Origin: Micromonospora rhizosphaerae
Lineage (GTDB): Bacteria > Actinomycetota > Actinomycetes > Mycobacteriales > Micromonosporaceae
Reading direction: 5' to 3'
NCBI RefSeq assembly: GCF_900091465.1
Contig: NZ_FMHV01000002.1
Coordinates: 1,240,001 to 1,304,000 of the forward strand
DNA length: 64,000 nucleotides
The notes under the pieces are model-generated. The model was given only the letters and a program-made list of their open reading frames with translations, was not told the DNA's origin and did no database searches. The stretch's first letter is position 1, and every line of letters starts with the position of its first letter. The translations under genes and the position numbers were made by a program. Positions 1 through 9,361 of the stretch are shown piece by piece.

Positions 1-1
1 T

Positions 2-1072
2 GGCGCGCAGGGCAAGCTCGCGTTCGTCAAGGTGACGAACAAGGGTGCGAACACCCCGTCCGAGCTGGCCGTCCGCGCCGATGTCTCCAAGCTCGACTGG
101 ACCAAGGTCGCCGCGTTCCCGGGCGTCGAGGACGGCTGCGACCTCGAGGGCACCGAGGAGAAGCCGACCGCCTTCGTCTGCCACGCCACCACCGCGGGCC
201 TGCCCGGCCCGGGTGAGACCACCGACCTGCCGATCGTGCTCATCAAGCTGGTCGAGTCCCTGGACGCGCCGTACAGCGCCCCGGTGACCTTCACGATCAT
301 CTCCGCCGATGACACCAACGAGGACAACAACACCAAGTCGGCCACTGTCGAGTTCACCAAGGAGAGCGGTGCCGACCTGACCGTGCTGGCCGACGACGTG
401 AAGAACGCCGTCACGGTCACGAACGGTGGCTTCAAGCTCGCCGGCGACCTGCACGCGGGCGACACCGCCGCGCTCATCTACACCGCCTGGAACCAGGGCG
501 ACGTGGCCACCGCCGGCCTCAAGATCTCGGTCAAGCTGCCCAAGGGCGTGACCTTCACCGAGACCGAGGAGGACTGCGAGTACAACGCGGACAAGACCTC
601 GCTCGTCTGCACGTACGCCAACGCGCCGTTCGTCCCGTGGCTTCAGGACAAGGAGGACGGTGACAACGTCACCTCCGGCGGCCGCTTCTACCACCTGCTT
701 TCGGTGGGCGAGGACGTCAAGGCGGGCGCGCTGACCGGCGGCACCGTCTCGGTCGAGCCGATCATGCCGGCCCCGGGCGCCGCCCCGCAGGCCGCGGAGG
801 TCAAGAATCTGCCCGACAACATGACGCCGGTCCGGGTTGACGACCTCGACGCCAGCGACAACACCGACGGTTACGCTGTCGTCGTGGCCGCGCAGGGCGG
901 CTCCGGCGGTGGCGAGGGCGACGAGGGTGGCCTGCCGTTGACCGGCGCGAAGGCCGGTCTGATCGGCGGCATCGGCGCCGCTGTCGTGGCCGCGGGCGGC
1001 GCGATGTTCCTGGTCGCCCGCCGGCGCCGGGTGGTTCTGGTGACCCCGGGCGACGAGAAGCCGACCGCCTGA
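2..1072 (+). CDS. LPXTG-anchored surface protein, 3' part only
   Basis: The reading frame is open from base 2, so the true start lies before the window; the first internal GTG at 32 is not taken as a start. The visible ~356 residues are rich in Asp, Thr and Val and look like repeated beta-sandwich (DUF11/CARDB-like) domains with scattered Cys. The C-terminus has a full sortase signal: a Gly/Glu linker, the pentapeptide LPLTG, a hydrophobic stretch of about 22 residues and the basic tail ARRRR. The protein should therefore be secreted and either covalently attached to peptidoglycan by a class E/F-type sortase or held in the membrane. A 16-bp hairpin terminator follows 47 bases downstream. The specific ligand or role cannot be told from this part. 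Confidence 0.85.
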   Translation, partial: GAQGKLAFVKVTNKGANTPSELAVRADVSKLDWTKVAAFPGVEDGCDLEGTEEKPTAFVCHATTAGLPGPGETTDLPIVLIKLVESLDAPYSAPVTFTIISADDTNEDNNTKSATVEFTKESGADLTVLADDVKNAVTVTNGGFKLAGDLHAGDTAALIYTAWNQGDVATAGLKISVKLPKGVTFTETEEDCEYNADKTSLVCTYANAPFVPWLQDKEDGDNVTSGGRFYHLLSVGEDVKAGALTGGTVSVEPIMPAPGAAPQAAEVKNLPDNMTPVRVDDLDASDNTDGYAVVVAAQGGSGGGEGDEGGLPLTGAKAGLIGGIGAAVVAAGGAMFLVARRRRVVLVTPGDEKPTA

Positions 1073-1119
1073 CGGTCGTCCTCCATCGGCCCGCGAGGGC
1101 CGTTCACATAACGCACGGC

Positions 1120-1155
1120 AGCGGGGGCGGGATGGATGACCATCCCGCCCCCGCT
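1120..1155 (+). terminator. Hairpin terminator after LPXTG gene
   Basis: A perfect 16-bp inverted repeat (arms 1120-1135 and 1140-1155) encloses a 4-base loop. There is no U-tract, as is usual in GC-rich actinobacteria. It separates the surface-protein gene from menG. Confidence 0.8.
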
Positions 1156-1297
1156 GTCCTCCGTCCTCGCCGGACGGACGGATTCAGCCAGTCGAGCCGG
1201 ACCGGGTTCGCAACGGCGGGGTGGGCCACCACCCCGCCCTTGCGCGTGGACGGCACCCGTCGGCCGCCGCGCGGAGGCGGGCTGGCAGAGTGGAGGG

Positions 1298-2008
1298 GTG
1301 AGCCGTACCCCCCAGGGCCAGCGCGCCAGCCTGGACAAGCAGCCGCACGAGGTCGCCGCGATGTTCGATGGCGTGGCGGCCCGCTACGACCTGACCAACA
1401 CCGTCCTCTCCTTCGGGCAGGACCGGTCCTGGCGGCGGGCGACCCGGGCCGCGCTCGACCTGCGCCCGGGCGAGCGGGTGCTCGACGTGGGCGCGGGCAC
1501 CGGCGTCTCGACCGAGGAGCTGGCCCACTCCGGGGCGTACGCGGTCGGCGCCGACCTGTCGCTGGGCATGCTGCACGCCGGCAAGCGGACCCGTCCGCAG
1601 GTGCCGCTGCTGGCCGGTGACGCGCTTCGGCTGCCCTTCCCCGACGGCGTCTTCGACGCGGTGACCATCTCCTTCGCGTTGCGCAACGTCAACGACACCG
1701 ACGCCGCGCTGCGCGAGCTGGCCCGGGTCACCAGGCCCGGTGGCCGGCTGGTGGTCTGCGAGTTCAGCACCCCGGTCAACCCCGCCTTCCGCACGGTCTA
1801 CCTGTCGTACCTGATGCGGTCCCTGCCGGCGGTGGCGCGGGCCGTCTCCAGCAACCCCGACGCGTACGTCTACCTGGCCGAGTCGATCCGGGCCTGGCCC
1901 GACCAGGCGGCCCTCGCCGAGCGGATCGGCGCGGCCGGCTGGGGTCGGGTCGCCTGGCGCAACCTCACCGGCGGGATCGTCGCGCTGCATCGGGGAATCC
2001 GCGAGTAG
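1298..2008 (+). CDS. menG: Demethylmenaquinone methyltransferase (MenG/UbiE family)
   Basis: A SAM-dependent C-methyltransferase of 236 residues that converts demethylmenaquinone to menaquinone, the last ring-modification step. The family signature is clear: an N-terminal VAxxYDLTN segment around residues 25-34, the SAM-binding LDVGAGTG loop near residue 62, and a central SFALRNVND block typical of UbiE/MenG. GTG at 1298 is chosen because homology starts at about residue 10 from there and a GGAGG sits directly upstream, although the spacing is short; the frame stays open to 1136 but that upstream part overlaps a terminator and has no family resemblance. Its neighbours menJ and the nuo operon fit a respiratory-quinone role. 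Confidence 0.9.
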   Translation: MSRTPQGQRASLDKQPHEVAAMFDGVAARYDLTNTVLSFGQDRSWRRATRAALDLRPGERVLDVGAGTGVSTEELAHSGAYAVGADLSLGMLHAGKRTRPQVPLLAGDALRLPFPDGVFDAVTISFALRNVNDTDAALRELARVTRPGGRLVVCEFSTPVNPAFRTVYLSYLMRSLPAVARAVSSNPDAYVYLAESIRAWPDQAALAERIGAAGWGRVAWRNLTGGIVALHRGIRE

Positions 2009-2088
2009 CGGAGCCCGACCCGCATCGGAAATCCGCCCGTTTCGTGAATATCCGTTTTTAGTCTACTTTGCCCCGTAGGCTCGCCCGC

Positions 2089-2316
2089 ATGACGGGACCA
2101 GACCAGGCGGAGGCGGCGGCCGCCGACGACGACGCCGCGGAACTCATCGCGCAACTCAAGGAGTTGGCCGGCGCGGATCCCGCCGACGTCCGTCAGGTGG
2201 TGGCCGAGGTCCTCGCCGCGCTCGACCGCGCCGCCGGGGGAGCGCTGCGCGAGCACCTGCCGGCGACCATCCGGGCCGACGCCGGCCTGGACGCCCGCGC
2301 GCCGGCCCGCCCCTGA
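2089..2316 (+). CDS. Small acidic/alanine-rich hypothetical protein
   Basis: A 75-residue ORF lies between menG and menJ, with an acidic N-terminal half and a predicted helical Leu/Ala/Val centre (residues ~15-55). ATG 2089 is used because sequence before it is AT-richer and promoter-like (around 2045-2070). No Shine-Dalgarno is visible, so it would be leaderless or poorly translated. No family is recognised. Third-position GC is high and consistent with coding, but the short length leaves doubt. Confidence 0.5.
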   Translation: MTGPDQAEAAAADDDAAELIAQLKELAGADPADVRQVVAEVLAALDRAAGGALREHLPATIRADAGLDARAPARP

Positions 2317-2450
2317 CGCCGAAATGGACGCCGACCGGCGCGTTTCCACGAAGTTAGGTACCCCTCACCGGGCGCCCCTGTAACCCCGGTCATAGACTCC
2401 AACCCGATCGGCTTGTGAAGGATTTCACGAGCATGCGGGAGGAGGCGCAG

Positions 2451-3725
2451 ATGACCGCGGTGGAGAACGACGCCGACGTGATCGTCGTGGGCGCCGGTCC
2501 CGGAGGATCGGCCACGGCGTACCACCTGGCCCGGCACGGCGTCCGGGTGCTGCTGCTCGAGAAGACCGAGTTCCCCAGGGAGAAGGTCTGCGGTGACGGG
2601 CTGACCCCGCGCGCGGTCCGGCAGCTCGTCCGGATGGGCGTGGACACCTCGCCCGAGGCCGGCTGGCTGCACAACCGCGGCCTGCGGGTGATCGGCGGTG
2701 GCGTACGCCTCGAGCTGGACTGGCCCCACCTGGCCACCTTCCCCAACTACGGCCTGGTCCGCACCCGGCTGGACTTCGACGACCTGCTCGCCCAGCGTGC
2801 TGTCTCAGCCGGGGCGAAGCTGCGGACCAGCGTGAACGTGACCGGCCCGGTGCTCGACGCCGACGACCGGGTGATCGGCGTGCGGGCCGAGGTCGGCCCG
2901 GAGAGGGAGCCAGCCACCTTCCACGCGCCGCTGGTGGTCGCCGCGGACGGCGTCTCCGGCCGCTTGCCGCTCGCCCTCGGGCTGGCCAAGCGGGAGGACC
3001 GGCCGATCGGCGTGGCGGTCCGGCGCTACTACCGGTCGCCGGCCAAGCACGACGACAACTACCTCGAGTCCTGGCTGGAGCTGCGCGGCAAGGGCAGCGA
3101 CAACCTGCTCCCCGGGTACGGCTGGATCTTCGGCCTGGGTGACGGGCGGGTCAACGTCGGTCTGGGGATCCTGAACTCCTCCTCCGCCTTCGGCAAGACG
3201 AACTACCGGCGGCTGCTCACCGACTGGCTCGCCAACACCCCGGAGGACTGGGGGATGACCGACGAGGCGAACGCGGAGGGGCCGATCCTCGGCGCCGCGC
3301 TGCCGATGGGCTTCAACCGGGTCCCGCACTACACCCGCGGCGTGCTGCTGGTCGGTGACTCCGGCGGCATGGTCAACCCGTTCAACGGCGAGGGCATCGC
3401 GTACGCGATGGAGTCCGGCGAGCTGGCCGCGGAGGTCGCGGTGCAGGCGCTGGCCCGGCCGGCGGGCGCCGAGCGGGAGCGGGCGCTGATGGCGTACCCG
3501 ACCGAGCTGAAGGCCCGGTTCGGCGGCTACTACCGGCTCGGCGGGATCTTCGTGAAGCTGATCGGCCGGCCGGAGATCATGCGGATCGCCACCAAGCACG
3601 GCCTGCCGCACCCGATGCTGATGCGCTTCGTGCTCAAGCTGCTGGCCAACCTGACCGATCCGCGCGGCGGGGACGCGATGGACCGGGTCATCAACGCGAT
3701 GACCAGGGTGGCTCCGGCGGTATAG
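2451..3725 (+). CDS. menJ: Menaquinone reductase / geranylgeranyl-reductase-family flavoprotein (MenJ-like)
   Basis: A 424-residue FAD-dependent oxidoreductase. The N-terminus has the dinucleotide-binding GAGPGG loop (about residues 14-19) followed by an acidic residue ending the second strand (LLLEK), then the REKVCGDGL motif of the geranylgeranyl reductase family, and a second FAD contact, GDSGGMVNPFNGEGI, around residues 302-316. In mycobacteria the orthologue MenJ saturates one isoprene unit of menaquinone, and the position here between menG and nuoA supports the same job. ATG 2451 follows a strong GGAGGAGG-type site; an upstream ATG at 2433 in the same frame lacks one. A short hairpin lies 10 bases after the stop. 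Confidence 0.85.
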   Translation: MTAVENDADVIVVGAGPGGSATAYHLARHGVRVLLLEKTEFPREKVCGDGLTPRAVRQLVRMGVDTSPEAGWLHNRGLRVIGGGVRLELDWPHLATFPNYGLVRTRLDFDDLLAQRAVSAGAKLRTSVNVTGPVLDADDRVIGVRAEVGPEREPATFHAPLVVAADGVSGRLPLALGLAKREDRPIGVAVRRYYRSPAKHDDNYLESWLELRGKGSDNLLPGYGWIFGLGDGRVNVGLGILNSSSAFGKTNYRRLLTDWLANTPEDWGMTDEANAEGPILGAALPMGFNRVPHYTRGVLLVGDSGGMVNPFNGEGIAYAMESGELAAEVAVQALARPAGAERERALMAYPTELKARFGGYYRLGGIFVKLIGRPEIMRIATKHGLPHPMLMRFVLKLLANLTDPRGGDAMDRVINAMTRVAPAV

Positions 3726-3734
3726 AGATCGACC

Positions 3735-3758
3735 CCCCGGTGGCCGAGGTCACCGGGG
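3735..3758 (+). terminator. Short hairpin between menJ and nuoA
   Basis: The arms at 3735-3742 and 3751-3758 are a perfect 8-bp inverted repeat with an 8-base loop, starting 10 bases after the menJ stop. It is a weak intrinsic terminator candidate. A TAGTGT -10-like hexamer at 3766-3771 follows, so the nuo operon may have its own promoter. Confidence 0.5.
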
Positions 3759-3820
3759 ACGTGAATAGTGTGATTTTTCGCCAAGCACCGAGGGCAGGGA
3801 AGGACGAGCAGGAGACAACG

Positions 3821-4186
3821 ATGACGCTCTCGCCTTACGCACCGATCATCGGGCTGTTCGCCCTGGCCGCGGGGTTCGCGCTGTTCTCCGTGGCCGCCGC
3901 CCGCTTCGCCGGTCCCCGGCGCTTCAACAAGGCCAAGCTCGAGGCGTACGAGTGCGGCATCGAGCCGAGCCCGCAGCCGGTCGGCGGCGGCCGGTTTCCG
4001 GTCAAGTTCTACCTGACGGCGATGCTCTTCATCGTCTTCGACATCGAGATCATCTTCCTGTACCCCTGGGCGGTCTCCTTCGACGCCCTGCCGATCTTCG
4101 GCTTCGTGGAGATGGTCCTGTTCATCGTCGCGGTCTTCGTCGCGTACGCCTACGTCTGGCGGCGCGGCGGCCTGGACTGGGACTGA
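3821..4186 (+). CDS. nuoA: NADH-quinone oxidoreductase subunit A
   Basis: A 121-residue membrane subunit of complex I with three predicted transmembrane helices, and the family segment [11 protein letters not shown] with the conserved Glu/Cys loop between helices 1 and 2, then [21 protein letters not shown] in helix 2. It helps form the quinone-channel side of the proton-pumping arm. ATG 3821 is preceded by AGGAG eight bases upstream; the frame is open further upstream but without family resemblance. It is the first gene of the nuoA-N operon, with 14 bases between it and nuoB. Confidence 0.97.
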   Translation: MTLSPYAPIIGLFALAAGFALFSVAAARFAGPRRFNKAKLEAYECGIEPSPQPVGGGRFPVKFYLTAMLFIVFDIEIIFLYPWAVSFDALPIFGFVEMVLFIVAVFVAYAYVWRRGGLDWD

Positions 4187-4200
4187 GGGAGGAACGTCAG

Positions 4201-4878
4201 ATGGGTATCGAGGAGAAGCTTCCCGCCGGCGTCCTGCTCACCTCCGTGGAGAAGCTGGTCAACTGGTCGCGGAAGTCGTCCGTCTGGGGCGCCACCTTCG
4301 GCCTGGCCTGCTGTGCCATCGAGATGATGGCCGCGGGTGGTCCGCACTACGACATGGGCCGCTGGGGCATGGAGGTCTTCCGTGCCTCGCCCCGCCAGGC
4401 GGACCTGATGATCGTGGCCGGTCGGGTGAGCCAGAAGATGGCCCCGGTGCTGCGCCAGATCTACGACCAGATGGCGGAGCCGCGCTGGGTGCTGTCGATG
4501 GGCGTCTGCGCCAGCAGCGGCGGCATGTTCAACAACTACGCGATCGTGCAGGGCGTCGACCACGTGGTGCCGGTGGACATGTACCTCCCGGGCTGCCCGC
4601 CCCGGCCGGAGATGCTCATCGACGCGATCCTCAAGCTCCGCGAGAAGATCATGTACGAGCCGCTGGGTCCGAACGGCCGCAAGATGCTGGCGGCCCGCAA
4701 GGAGCGCGGTGACGTGCCCGTCGTGCCGTACGGCTCGATGCCGTCGTCGTACCGCAACGACAAGGCCCGGCGCGCCGAGTGGACGCAGGCCGTCCGCGAG
4801 GGGCGCGAGGAGCAGTTGCGGATCGAGAACTGGATGAAGGCCCAGAACCACCTGCAGCACGGGGGCGTGAACAAGTGA
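4201..4878 (+). CDS. nuoB: NADH-quinone oxidoreductase subunit B
   Basis: A 225-residue peripheral-arm subunit that carries iron-sulfur cluster N2, the direct electron donor to menaquinone. The adjacent cysteines in [10 protein letters not shown] (about residues 37-38) and later Cys in MGVCASSGG and PGCPPRPE give the expected 4Fe-4S ligand set. The C-terminal ~60 residues form a charged extension typical of actinobacterial NuoB. A strong GGAGG precedes ATG 4201. The stop overlaps the GTG start of nuoC by four bases, so translation is coupled. Confidence 0.97.
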   Translation: MGIEEKLPAGVLLTSVEKLVNWSRKSSVWGATFGLACCAIEMMAAGGPHYDMGRWGMEVFRASPRQADLMIVAGRVSQKMAPVLRQIYDQMAEPRWVLSMGVCASSGGMFNNYAIVQGVDHVVPVDMYLPGCPPRPEMLIDAILKLREKIMYEPLGPNGRKMLAARKERGDVPVVPYGSMPSSYRNDKARRAEWTQAVREGREEQLRIENWMKAQNHLQHGGVNK

Positions 4879-5612
4879 CCGCACCTGACGACAAGGCGAA
4901 CAACGGCGGCGTACCGGTGCCGGTGCCACCGGCCGGCGCCACCAGCGGCGCCCCGGCGGAGTATCCGCCGGCCAGCCCGGCCGGGCGCGGCATGTTCGGC
5001 ACCCACGGCACCGGCGACGTCTCCGGCTTCGGCGGCCTGGTCCGTCAGCGCAAGCCGATCGAGGAGAGCCCCCGGCCGTACGGCGGCTACTTCGACGAGG
5101 TCCGCGACGCGCTGGAGGAGGCGTACCCCGCCTTCGGCGACGCGATCGAGAAGGTCGTGGTCGACCGGGGTGAGCTGACCCTGCACGTCCGTCCGGAGCG
5201 GATCGTCGAGGTCTGCCAGGTGATGCGGGACGACCTCGCGCTCCGCTTCGAGCTCTGCTCGTCGGTGTCCGGAGTCGACTACCTGGGCGCCGAGGAGCGC
5301 CGGCTGCACGTGGTCTACCAGCTCACCTCGATGACCTACCGGCGCCGGGTCCGGCTGGAGGCCGCGGTCTCCGCCGAGGACCCGCACCTGCCGAGCGTCA
5401 CCAGCCTCTACCCGACCGCCGACTGGCAGGAGCGGGAGACGTACGACATGTTCGGCATCGTCTTCGACGGCCACCCCAACCTGACCCGGATCCTCATGCC
5501 GGACGACTGGGAGGGGCACCCGCAGCGCAAGGACTACCCGCTCGGCGGCGTCCCCGTCGAGTACAAGGGCGCGGAGATTCCACCGCCGGACCAGCGGAGG
5601 TCGTACCAGTGA
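4875..5612 (+). CDS. nuoC: NADH-quinone oxidoreductase subunit C
   Basis: A 245-residue peripheral-arm subunit (30 kDa subunit family). Residues ~70-240 match the family, including the [20 protein letters not shown] signature and the RKDYPLGG segment near the end. The first ~60 residues are a Pro/Gly/Ala-rich extension absent in enterobacterial NuoC and common in actinobacteria. The start is GTG in a GTGA overlap with nuoB, and the same arrangement links its end to nuoD, which argues for tight stoichiometric coupling of B, C and D. Confidence 0.95.
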   Translation: MTAPDDKANNGGVPVPVPPAGATSGAPAEYPPASPAGRGMFGTHGTGDVSGFGGLVRQRKPIEESPRPYGGYFDEVRDALEEAYPAFGDAIEKVVVDRGELTLHVRPERIVEVCQVMRDDLALRFELCSSVSGVDYLGAEERRLHVVYQLTSMTYRRRVRLEAAVSAEDPHLPSVTSLYPTADWQERETYDMFGIVFDGHPNLTRILMPDDWEGHPQRKDYPLGGVPVEYKGAEIPPPDQRRSYQ

Positions 5613-6934
5613 CCACTTCGAACTACGCGACCGAGCGCGAGACGACCGAGGGCAAGGTCTTCACCGTCACCGGTGGGGACTGGGACACCGTCGTGTCCGG
5701 TACCGACCCGATCAACGACGAGCGGATCGTCGTCAACATGGGTCCGCAGCACCCGTCGACGCACGGCGTGCTCCGGCTGATCCTGGAGCTGGAGGGTGAG
5801 ACGGTCCGCGAGGCCCGCTCGGTCGTCGGCTACCTGCACACCGGCATCGAGAAGAACCTCGAGTACCGGAACTGGGTCCAGGGTTCGACCTTCGTGACCC
5901 GGATGGACTACCTCTCCCCGCTGTTCAACGAGACGGCGTACGCGCTGGCGGTGGAGAAGCTGCTCGGTATCACCGACGAGGTGACCGAGCGCGCCAACAC
6001 CATCCGGGTGCTGATGATGGAGCTGAACCGGATCTCCTCGCACCTGGTCTGGCTGGCCACCACCGGCATGGAGCTGGGCGCGATCTCGATCATGCTGTAC
6101 GGCTTCCGGGAGCGGGAGCACATCCTCGAGATCTTCGAGATGATCACCGGCCTGCGGATGAACCACGCGTACGTCCGGCCGGGCGGCGTGGCGCAGGACG
6201 TGCCGGACGAGGCGATCGTCAAGATCCGCGAGTTCCTGAAGCTGATGCCGAAGAAGCTCAAGGAGTACGAGGACCTCCTCTCCGGCCAGCCGATCTGGGT
6301 CGAGCGGACGAAGAACGTCGCGGTGCTCGACGTGACCGGCTGCGTCGCGCTCGGCGTGACCGGCCCGGTGCTGCGCTCCGCCGGTCTGCCGTGGGACCTG
6401 CGCAAGACCATGCCGTACTGCGGCTACGAGACGTACGAGTTCGACGTGCCGACCCACCCCGACGGCGACGTGTGGGGCCGCTATCAGGTCCGGCTCGCCG
6501 AGATCCGGGAGTCGCTCAAGCTCGTCGAGCAGGCGCTGGACCGGCTCAAGCCAGGCCCGGTGATGGTCGCCGACCGGAAGATCGCCTGGCCGGCGCAGCT
6601 CGCCATCGGCGTGGACGGCATGGGCAACTCGCTGGAGCACGTCGCCAAGATCATGGGTCAGTCGATGGAGTCGCTGATCCACCACTTCAAGCTCGTCACC
6701 GAGGGCTTCCGGGTCCCGCCGGGCCAGGTGTACGTCGCCGTCGAGTCGCCCCGGGGCGAGCTGGGCGTGCACGCGGTCTCCGACGGCGGCACCCGGCCGT
6801 ACCGGGTGCACTACCGGGAGCCGAGCTTCGTCAACCTCCAGGCCCTTCCGGCGATGGCCGAGGGCGGCCTGATCGCCGACGTGATCGCCGGTGGCGCCTC
6901 GCTGGACCCCGTGATGGGTGGTTGTGACAGGTGA
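5609..6934 (+). CDS. nuoD: NADH-quinone oxidoreductase subunit D
   Basis: A 441-residue peripheral subunit (49 kDa family), evolutionarily related to NiFe hydrogenase large subunits but without the metal-binding cysteines. It lines the quinone pocket with NuoB. Visible signatures include [12 protein letters not shown] near residues 48-59, the [10 protein letters not shown] block, and the C-terminal DPVMGGCDR that ends almost every NuoD. The GTG start overlaps the nuoC stop. Unlike its neighbours it is followed by a 109-base gap filled with repeat-like sequence before nuoE. Confidence 0.97.
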   Translation: MTTSNYATERETTEGKVFTVTGGDWDTVVSGTDPINDERIVVNMGPQHPSTHGVLRLILELEGETVREARSVVGYLHTGIEKNLEYRNWVQGSTFVTRMDYLSPLFNETAYALAVEKLLGITDEVTERANTIRVLMMELNRISSHLVWLATTGMELGAISIMLYGFREREHILEIFEMITGLRMNHAYVRPGGVAQDVPDEAIVKIREFLKLMPKKLKEYEDLLSGQPIWVERTKNVAVLDVTGCVALGVTGPVLRSAGLPWDLRKTMPYCGYETYEFDVPTHPDGDVWGRYQVRLAEIRESLKLVEQALDRLKPGPVMVADRKIAWPAQLAIGVDGMGNSLEHVAKIMGQSMESLIHHFKLVTEGFRVPPGQVYVAVESPRGELGVHAVSDGGTRPYRVHYREPSFVNLQALPAMAEGGLIADVIAGGASLDPVMGGCDR

Positions 6935-7043
6935 GCGCGAGGAGTGAGCTTGCCAGCCCCAGGCGCCCGCGCGAGGAGCGAGCGGAGCGAGCCCCGCAGT
7001 CGCGGGCTGAGGACTGTGCAGTCGCGAACGGAAGGCGACTCTG
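6935..7043 (+). repeat. Repeat-like insert between nuoD and nuoE
   Basis: This is a non-coding 109-base segment inside an otherwise gapless operon. It holds two imperfect copies of a GCGCGAGGAG(T/C)GAGC-type unit (about 6933-6960 and 6969-6995, each ending in AGCCCC) and two copies of GCAGTCGCG (6996-7004 and 7018-7026). The composition and repeated layout look like a dispersed intergenic element of this family of bacteria rather than normal operon spacer. It ends just before nuoE, whose weak ribosome site GAAGG lies in its last bases. Confidence 0.6.
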
Positions 7044-8048
7044 ATGAGTGTTTTCACTGAAGAGACCCGGCAGCGGGCGCGGGAGATCATCGCCCGGTAC
7101 CCGGCGGACCGGTCCCGCTCGGCGCTGCTGCCGCTGCTGCACCTGGTCCAGTCCGAGGAGGGCTACGTCTCCCCGGCCGGCGTCGAGTTCTGCGCCGAGG
7201 TGCTCGGGCTGAACAAGGCCCAGGTCGGCGCGGTGGCCACCTTCTACACCATGTACAAGCGCAAGCCGACCGGCGACTACCTGGTCAGCGTCTGCACCAA
7301 CACGATGTGCAACGTGCTCGGTGGCCAGGCGGTCTACGACACCCTCGTCGAGCACCTCGGCGTCGGGCACGACGAGACCACCGAGGACGGCAAGATCACC
7401 CTGGAGCACGCCGAGTGCCTGGCGGCCTGCGACTACGGCCCGGTGATGACCGTCAACTACGACTTCTTCGACGGGGTCGACCCGCAGACCGCGGTCGGCG
7501 TGGTCGAGGAGTTGCGGGCCGGCGGGCGGCCGATGCCGACCCGGGGCGCCCGGCTCTGCACGCTCAAGGAGATGTCGGTGCAGCTCGCCGGCTTCGCTGA
7601 CGAGCGCCAGGGCGCGGTCGCCGACGGCGGGCCGGGCGAGCCGAGCCTGCGCGGCCTGCGCCTGGCCGAGCAGCATGGCGTCTCGGTGCCGGGCTTCGAC
7701 CCGAACACCCCGATCCGGAGCAAGGCCGAGGCCGACAGGGCCGCGGAGCAGGCGAAGGCCGCCGCCAAGCCGGAGCCGGCCACCGGCAGCACCGCGCCGG
7801 ACGTGAAGGCGCCGGACGACAAGTCGCCGCAGGTGCGTACCGCGGAGACCCGGCAGCCGGACGCGAAGACCGCCGTGCCGGACGCCCCCGGCACCAAGGT
7901 CCCGGCGGACGGCGTGCCCCCGGCGCCGCGCGACGCGCAGAAGGCGGAGGCCGCCGGCGCGGCGGCCAACCCGCCGGCCGGTGACGCCAAGCCCGCCGGC
8001 GACGAGGCCGGGGCGCAGGAGCGCAACCTCAAGGAGGCTCAGAAGTGA
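7044..8048 (+). CDS. nuoE: NADH-quinone oxidoreductase subunit E, with long C-terminal tail
   Basis: A 334-residue 24 kDa-type subunit. Residues ~1-190 form the thioredoxin-like domain carrying the 2Fe-2S cluster N1a; ligands are seen as the Cys pair in SVCTNTMCNV and the pair in AECLAACDYGP. NuoE is usually 160-250 residues; here about 120 further residues (from ~210) are low-complexity Ala/Lys/Pro/Asp-rich and probably disordered. ATG 7044 is the only good start. The stop overlaps nuoF (GTGA). With NuoF and NuoG it makes the NADH-oxidising module. Confidence 0.95.
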   Translation: MSVFTEETRQRAREIIARYPADRSRSALLPLLHLVQSEEGYVSPAGVEFCAEVLGLNKAQVGAVATFYTMYKRKPTGDYLVSVCTNTMCNVLGGQAVYDTLVEHLGVGHDETTEDGKITLEHAECLAACDYGPVMTVNYDFFDGVDPQTAVGVVEELRAGGRPMPTRGARLCTLKEMSVQLAGFADERQGAVADGGPGEPSLRGLRLAEQHGVSVPGFDPNTPIRSKAEADRAAEQAKAAAKPEPATGSTAPDVKAPDDKSPQVRTAETRQPDAKTAVPDAPGTKVPADGVPPAPRDAQKAEAAGAAANPPAGDAKPAGDEAGAQERNLKEAQK

Positions 8049-9361
8049 CGACGCCTCGGCCCGAGACGCTGGCCAAGCTGACCCCGGTGCTGACCAAGCG
8101 CTGGCTCTCGCCGGACGCTTGGCGGCTCGACACCTACGAGAAGCTGGACGGCTACGCCGCCCTGCGCAAGGCGCTCAAGGCCCACCCGGACGACCTGATC
8201 CAGCTGATCAAGGACTCCGGGCTGCGCGGTCGGGGCGGCGCCGGCTTCCCGACCGGTCTCAAGTGGGGGTTCATCCCGCAGGGCGACGGCAAGCCGCACT
8301 ACCTGGTGGTCAACGCCGACGAGGGCGAGCCGGGTACCTGCAAGGACCTGCCGCTGATGACCCACGACCCGCACTCGCTGATCGAGGGCGTGATCATCGC
8401 GTCGTACGCGATCCGGGCCAACCGGGCGTACATCTACATCCGGGGCGAGGCGGTGCACGCCGCCCGCCGGCTGCGCAACGCGGTCCAGGAGGCGTACGCC
8501 AGGGGCTACCTCGGGAAGAACATCCTCGGCTTGGGCTTCGACCTGGAGCTGGTGGTGCACTCCGGCGCCGGGGCGTACATCTGCGGTGAGGAGACCGCGC
8601 TGCTGGACTCGCTGGAGGGGTTCCGGGGCCAGCCCCGGCTCCGCCCGCCGTTCCCGGCGACCCACGGCCTGTACGCCAGCCCGACCGTGGTCAACAACGT
8701 CGGCACCATCGCCAGCGTGCCGTACATCGTGCTGGGCGGCGCGGACTGGTGGAAGACCATGGGGACGGAGAAGTCGTCCGGCCCGATGATCTACTCGCTC
8801 TCCGGCCGGATCGCCAACCCGGGCCAGTACGAGTGCTCGATGGGGATCACCCTGCGCGAGCTGATCGAGCTGGCCGGCGGGATGCAGCCCGGGCACAACC
8901 TGAAGTTCTGGACCCCGGGCGGTTCGTCCACCCCCCTGCTCACCGCCGAGCACCTGGACGTGCCGCTGGACTTCGAGGGGGTGGCGGCGGCCGGCTCGAT
9001 CCTGGGCACCACGGCCACCCAGATCTTCTCCGACCAGGACTGCCCGGTGTACGCGACCTACCGGTGGCTGGAGTTCTACCACCACGAGTCGTGTGGCAAG
9101 TGCACCCCGTGCCGCGAGGGCAACTACTGGATGGTCCGGGTCTACCGGCGCATCCTGGCCGGCCAGGGCACCCACGAGGACCTGGACACCCTGCTCGACA
9201 CCTGCGACAACATCCTCGGCCGCTCGTTCTGCGGCCTGGGTGACGGTGCGACCAGCCCGGTGACCTCGTCGCTGAAGTACTTCAAGCAGGACTACCTCGA
9301 CTACATCGAGGGACGTACCGCGCCGAAGCTGTCGGACAAGCAGCTGGTGGGAGCCCACTAA
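8045..9361 (+). CDS. nuoF: NADH-quinone oxidoreductase subunit F
   Basis: A 438-residue catalytic subunit that binds NADH, FMN and 4Fe-4S cluster N3. Signatures: the Gly-rich nucleotide loop [13 protein letters not shown] (about residues 60-72), the FMN-region [12 protein letters not shown], the [14 protein letters not shown] block, and the cluster motif [12 protein letters not shown] with a distant Cys in [10 protein letters not shown]. The length is normal. It starts by GTG in an overlap with nuoE, and its TAA overlaps the ATG of nuoG by one base. Confidence 0.97.
   Translation: MTTPRPETLAKLTPVLTKRWLSPDAWRLDTYEKLDGYAALRKALKAHPDDLIQLIKDSGLRGRGGAGFPTGLKWGFIPQGDGKPHYLVVNADEGEPGTCKDLPLMTHDPHSLIEGVIIASYAIRANRAYIYIRGEAVHAARRLRNAVQEAYARGYLGKNILGLGFDLELVVHSGAGAYICGEETALLDSLEGFRGQPRLRPPFPATHGLYASPTVVNNVGTIASVPYIVLGGADWWKTMGTEKSSGPMIYSLSGRIANPGQYECSMGITLRELIELAGGMQPGHNLKFWTPGGSSTPLLTAEHLDVPLDFEGVAAAGSILGTTATQIFSDQDCPVYATYRWLEFYHHESCGKCTPCREGNYWMVRVYRRILAGQGTHEDLDTLLDTCDNILGRSFCGLGDGATSPVTSSLKYFKQDYLDYIEGRTAPKLSDKQLVGAH

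Noticed and set aside
1136..1297. N-terminal extension of menG reading from 1136
   Set aside because: It would begin inside the terminator hairpin and shows no MenG homology; GTG 1298 fits the family.
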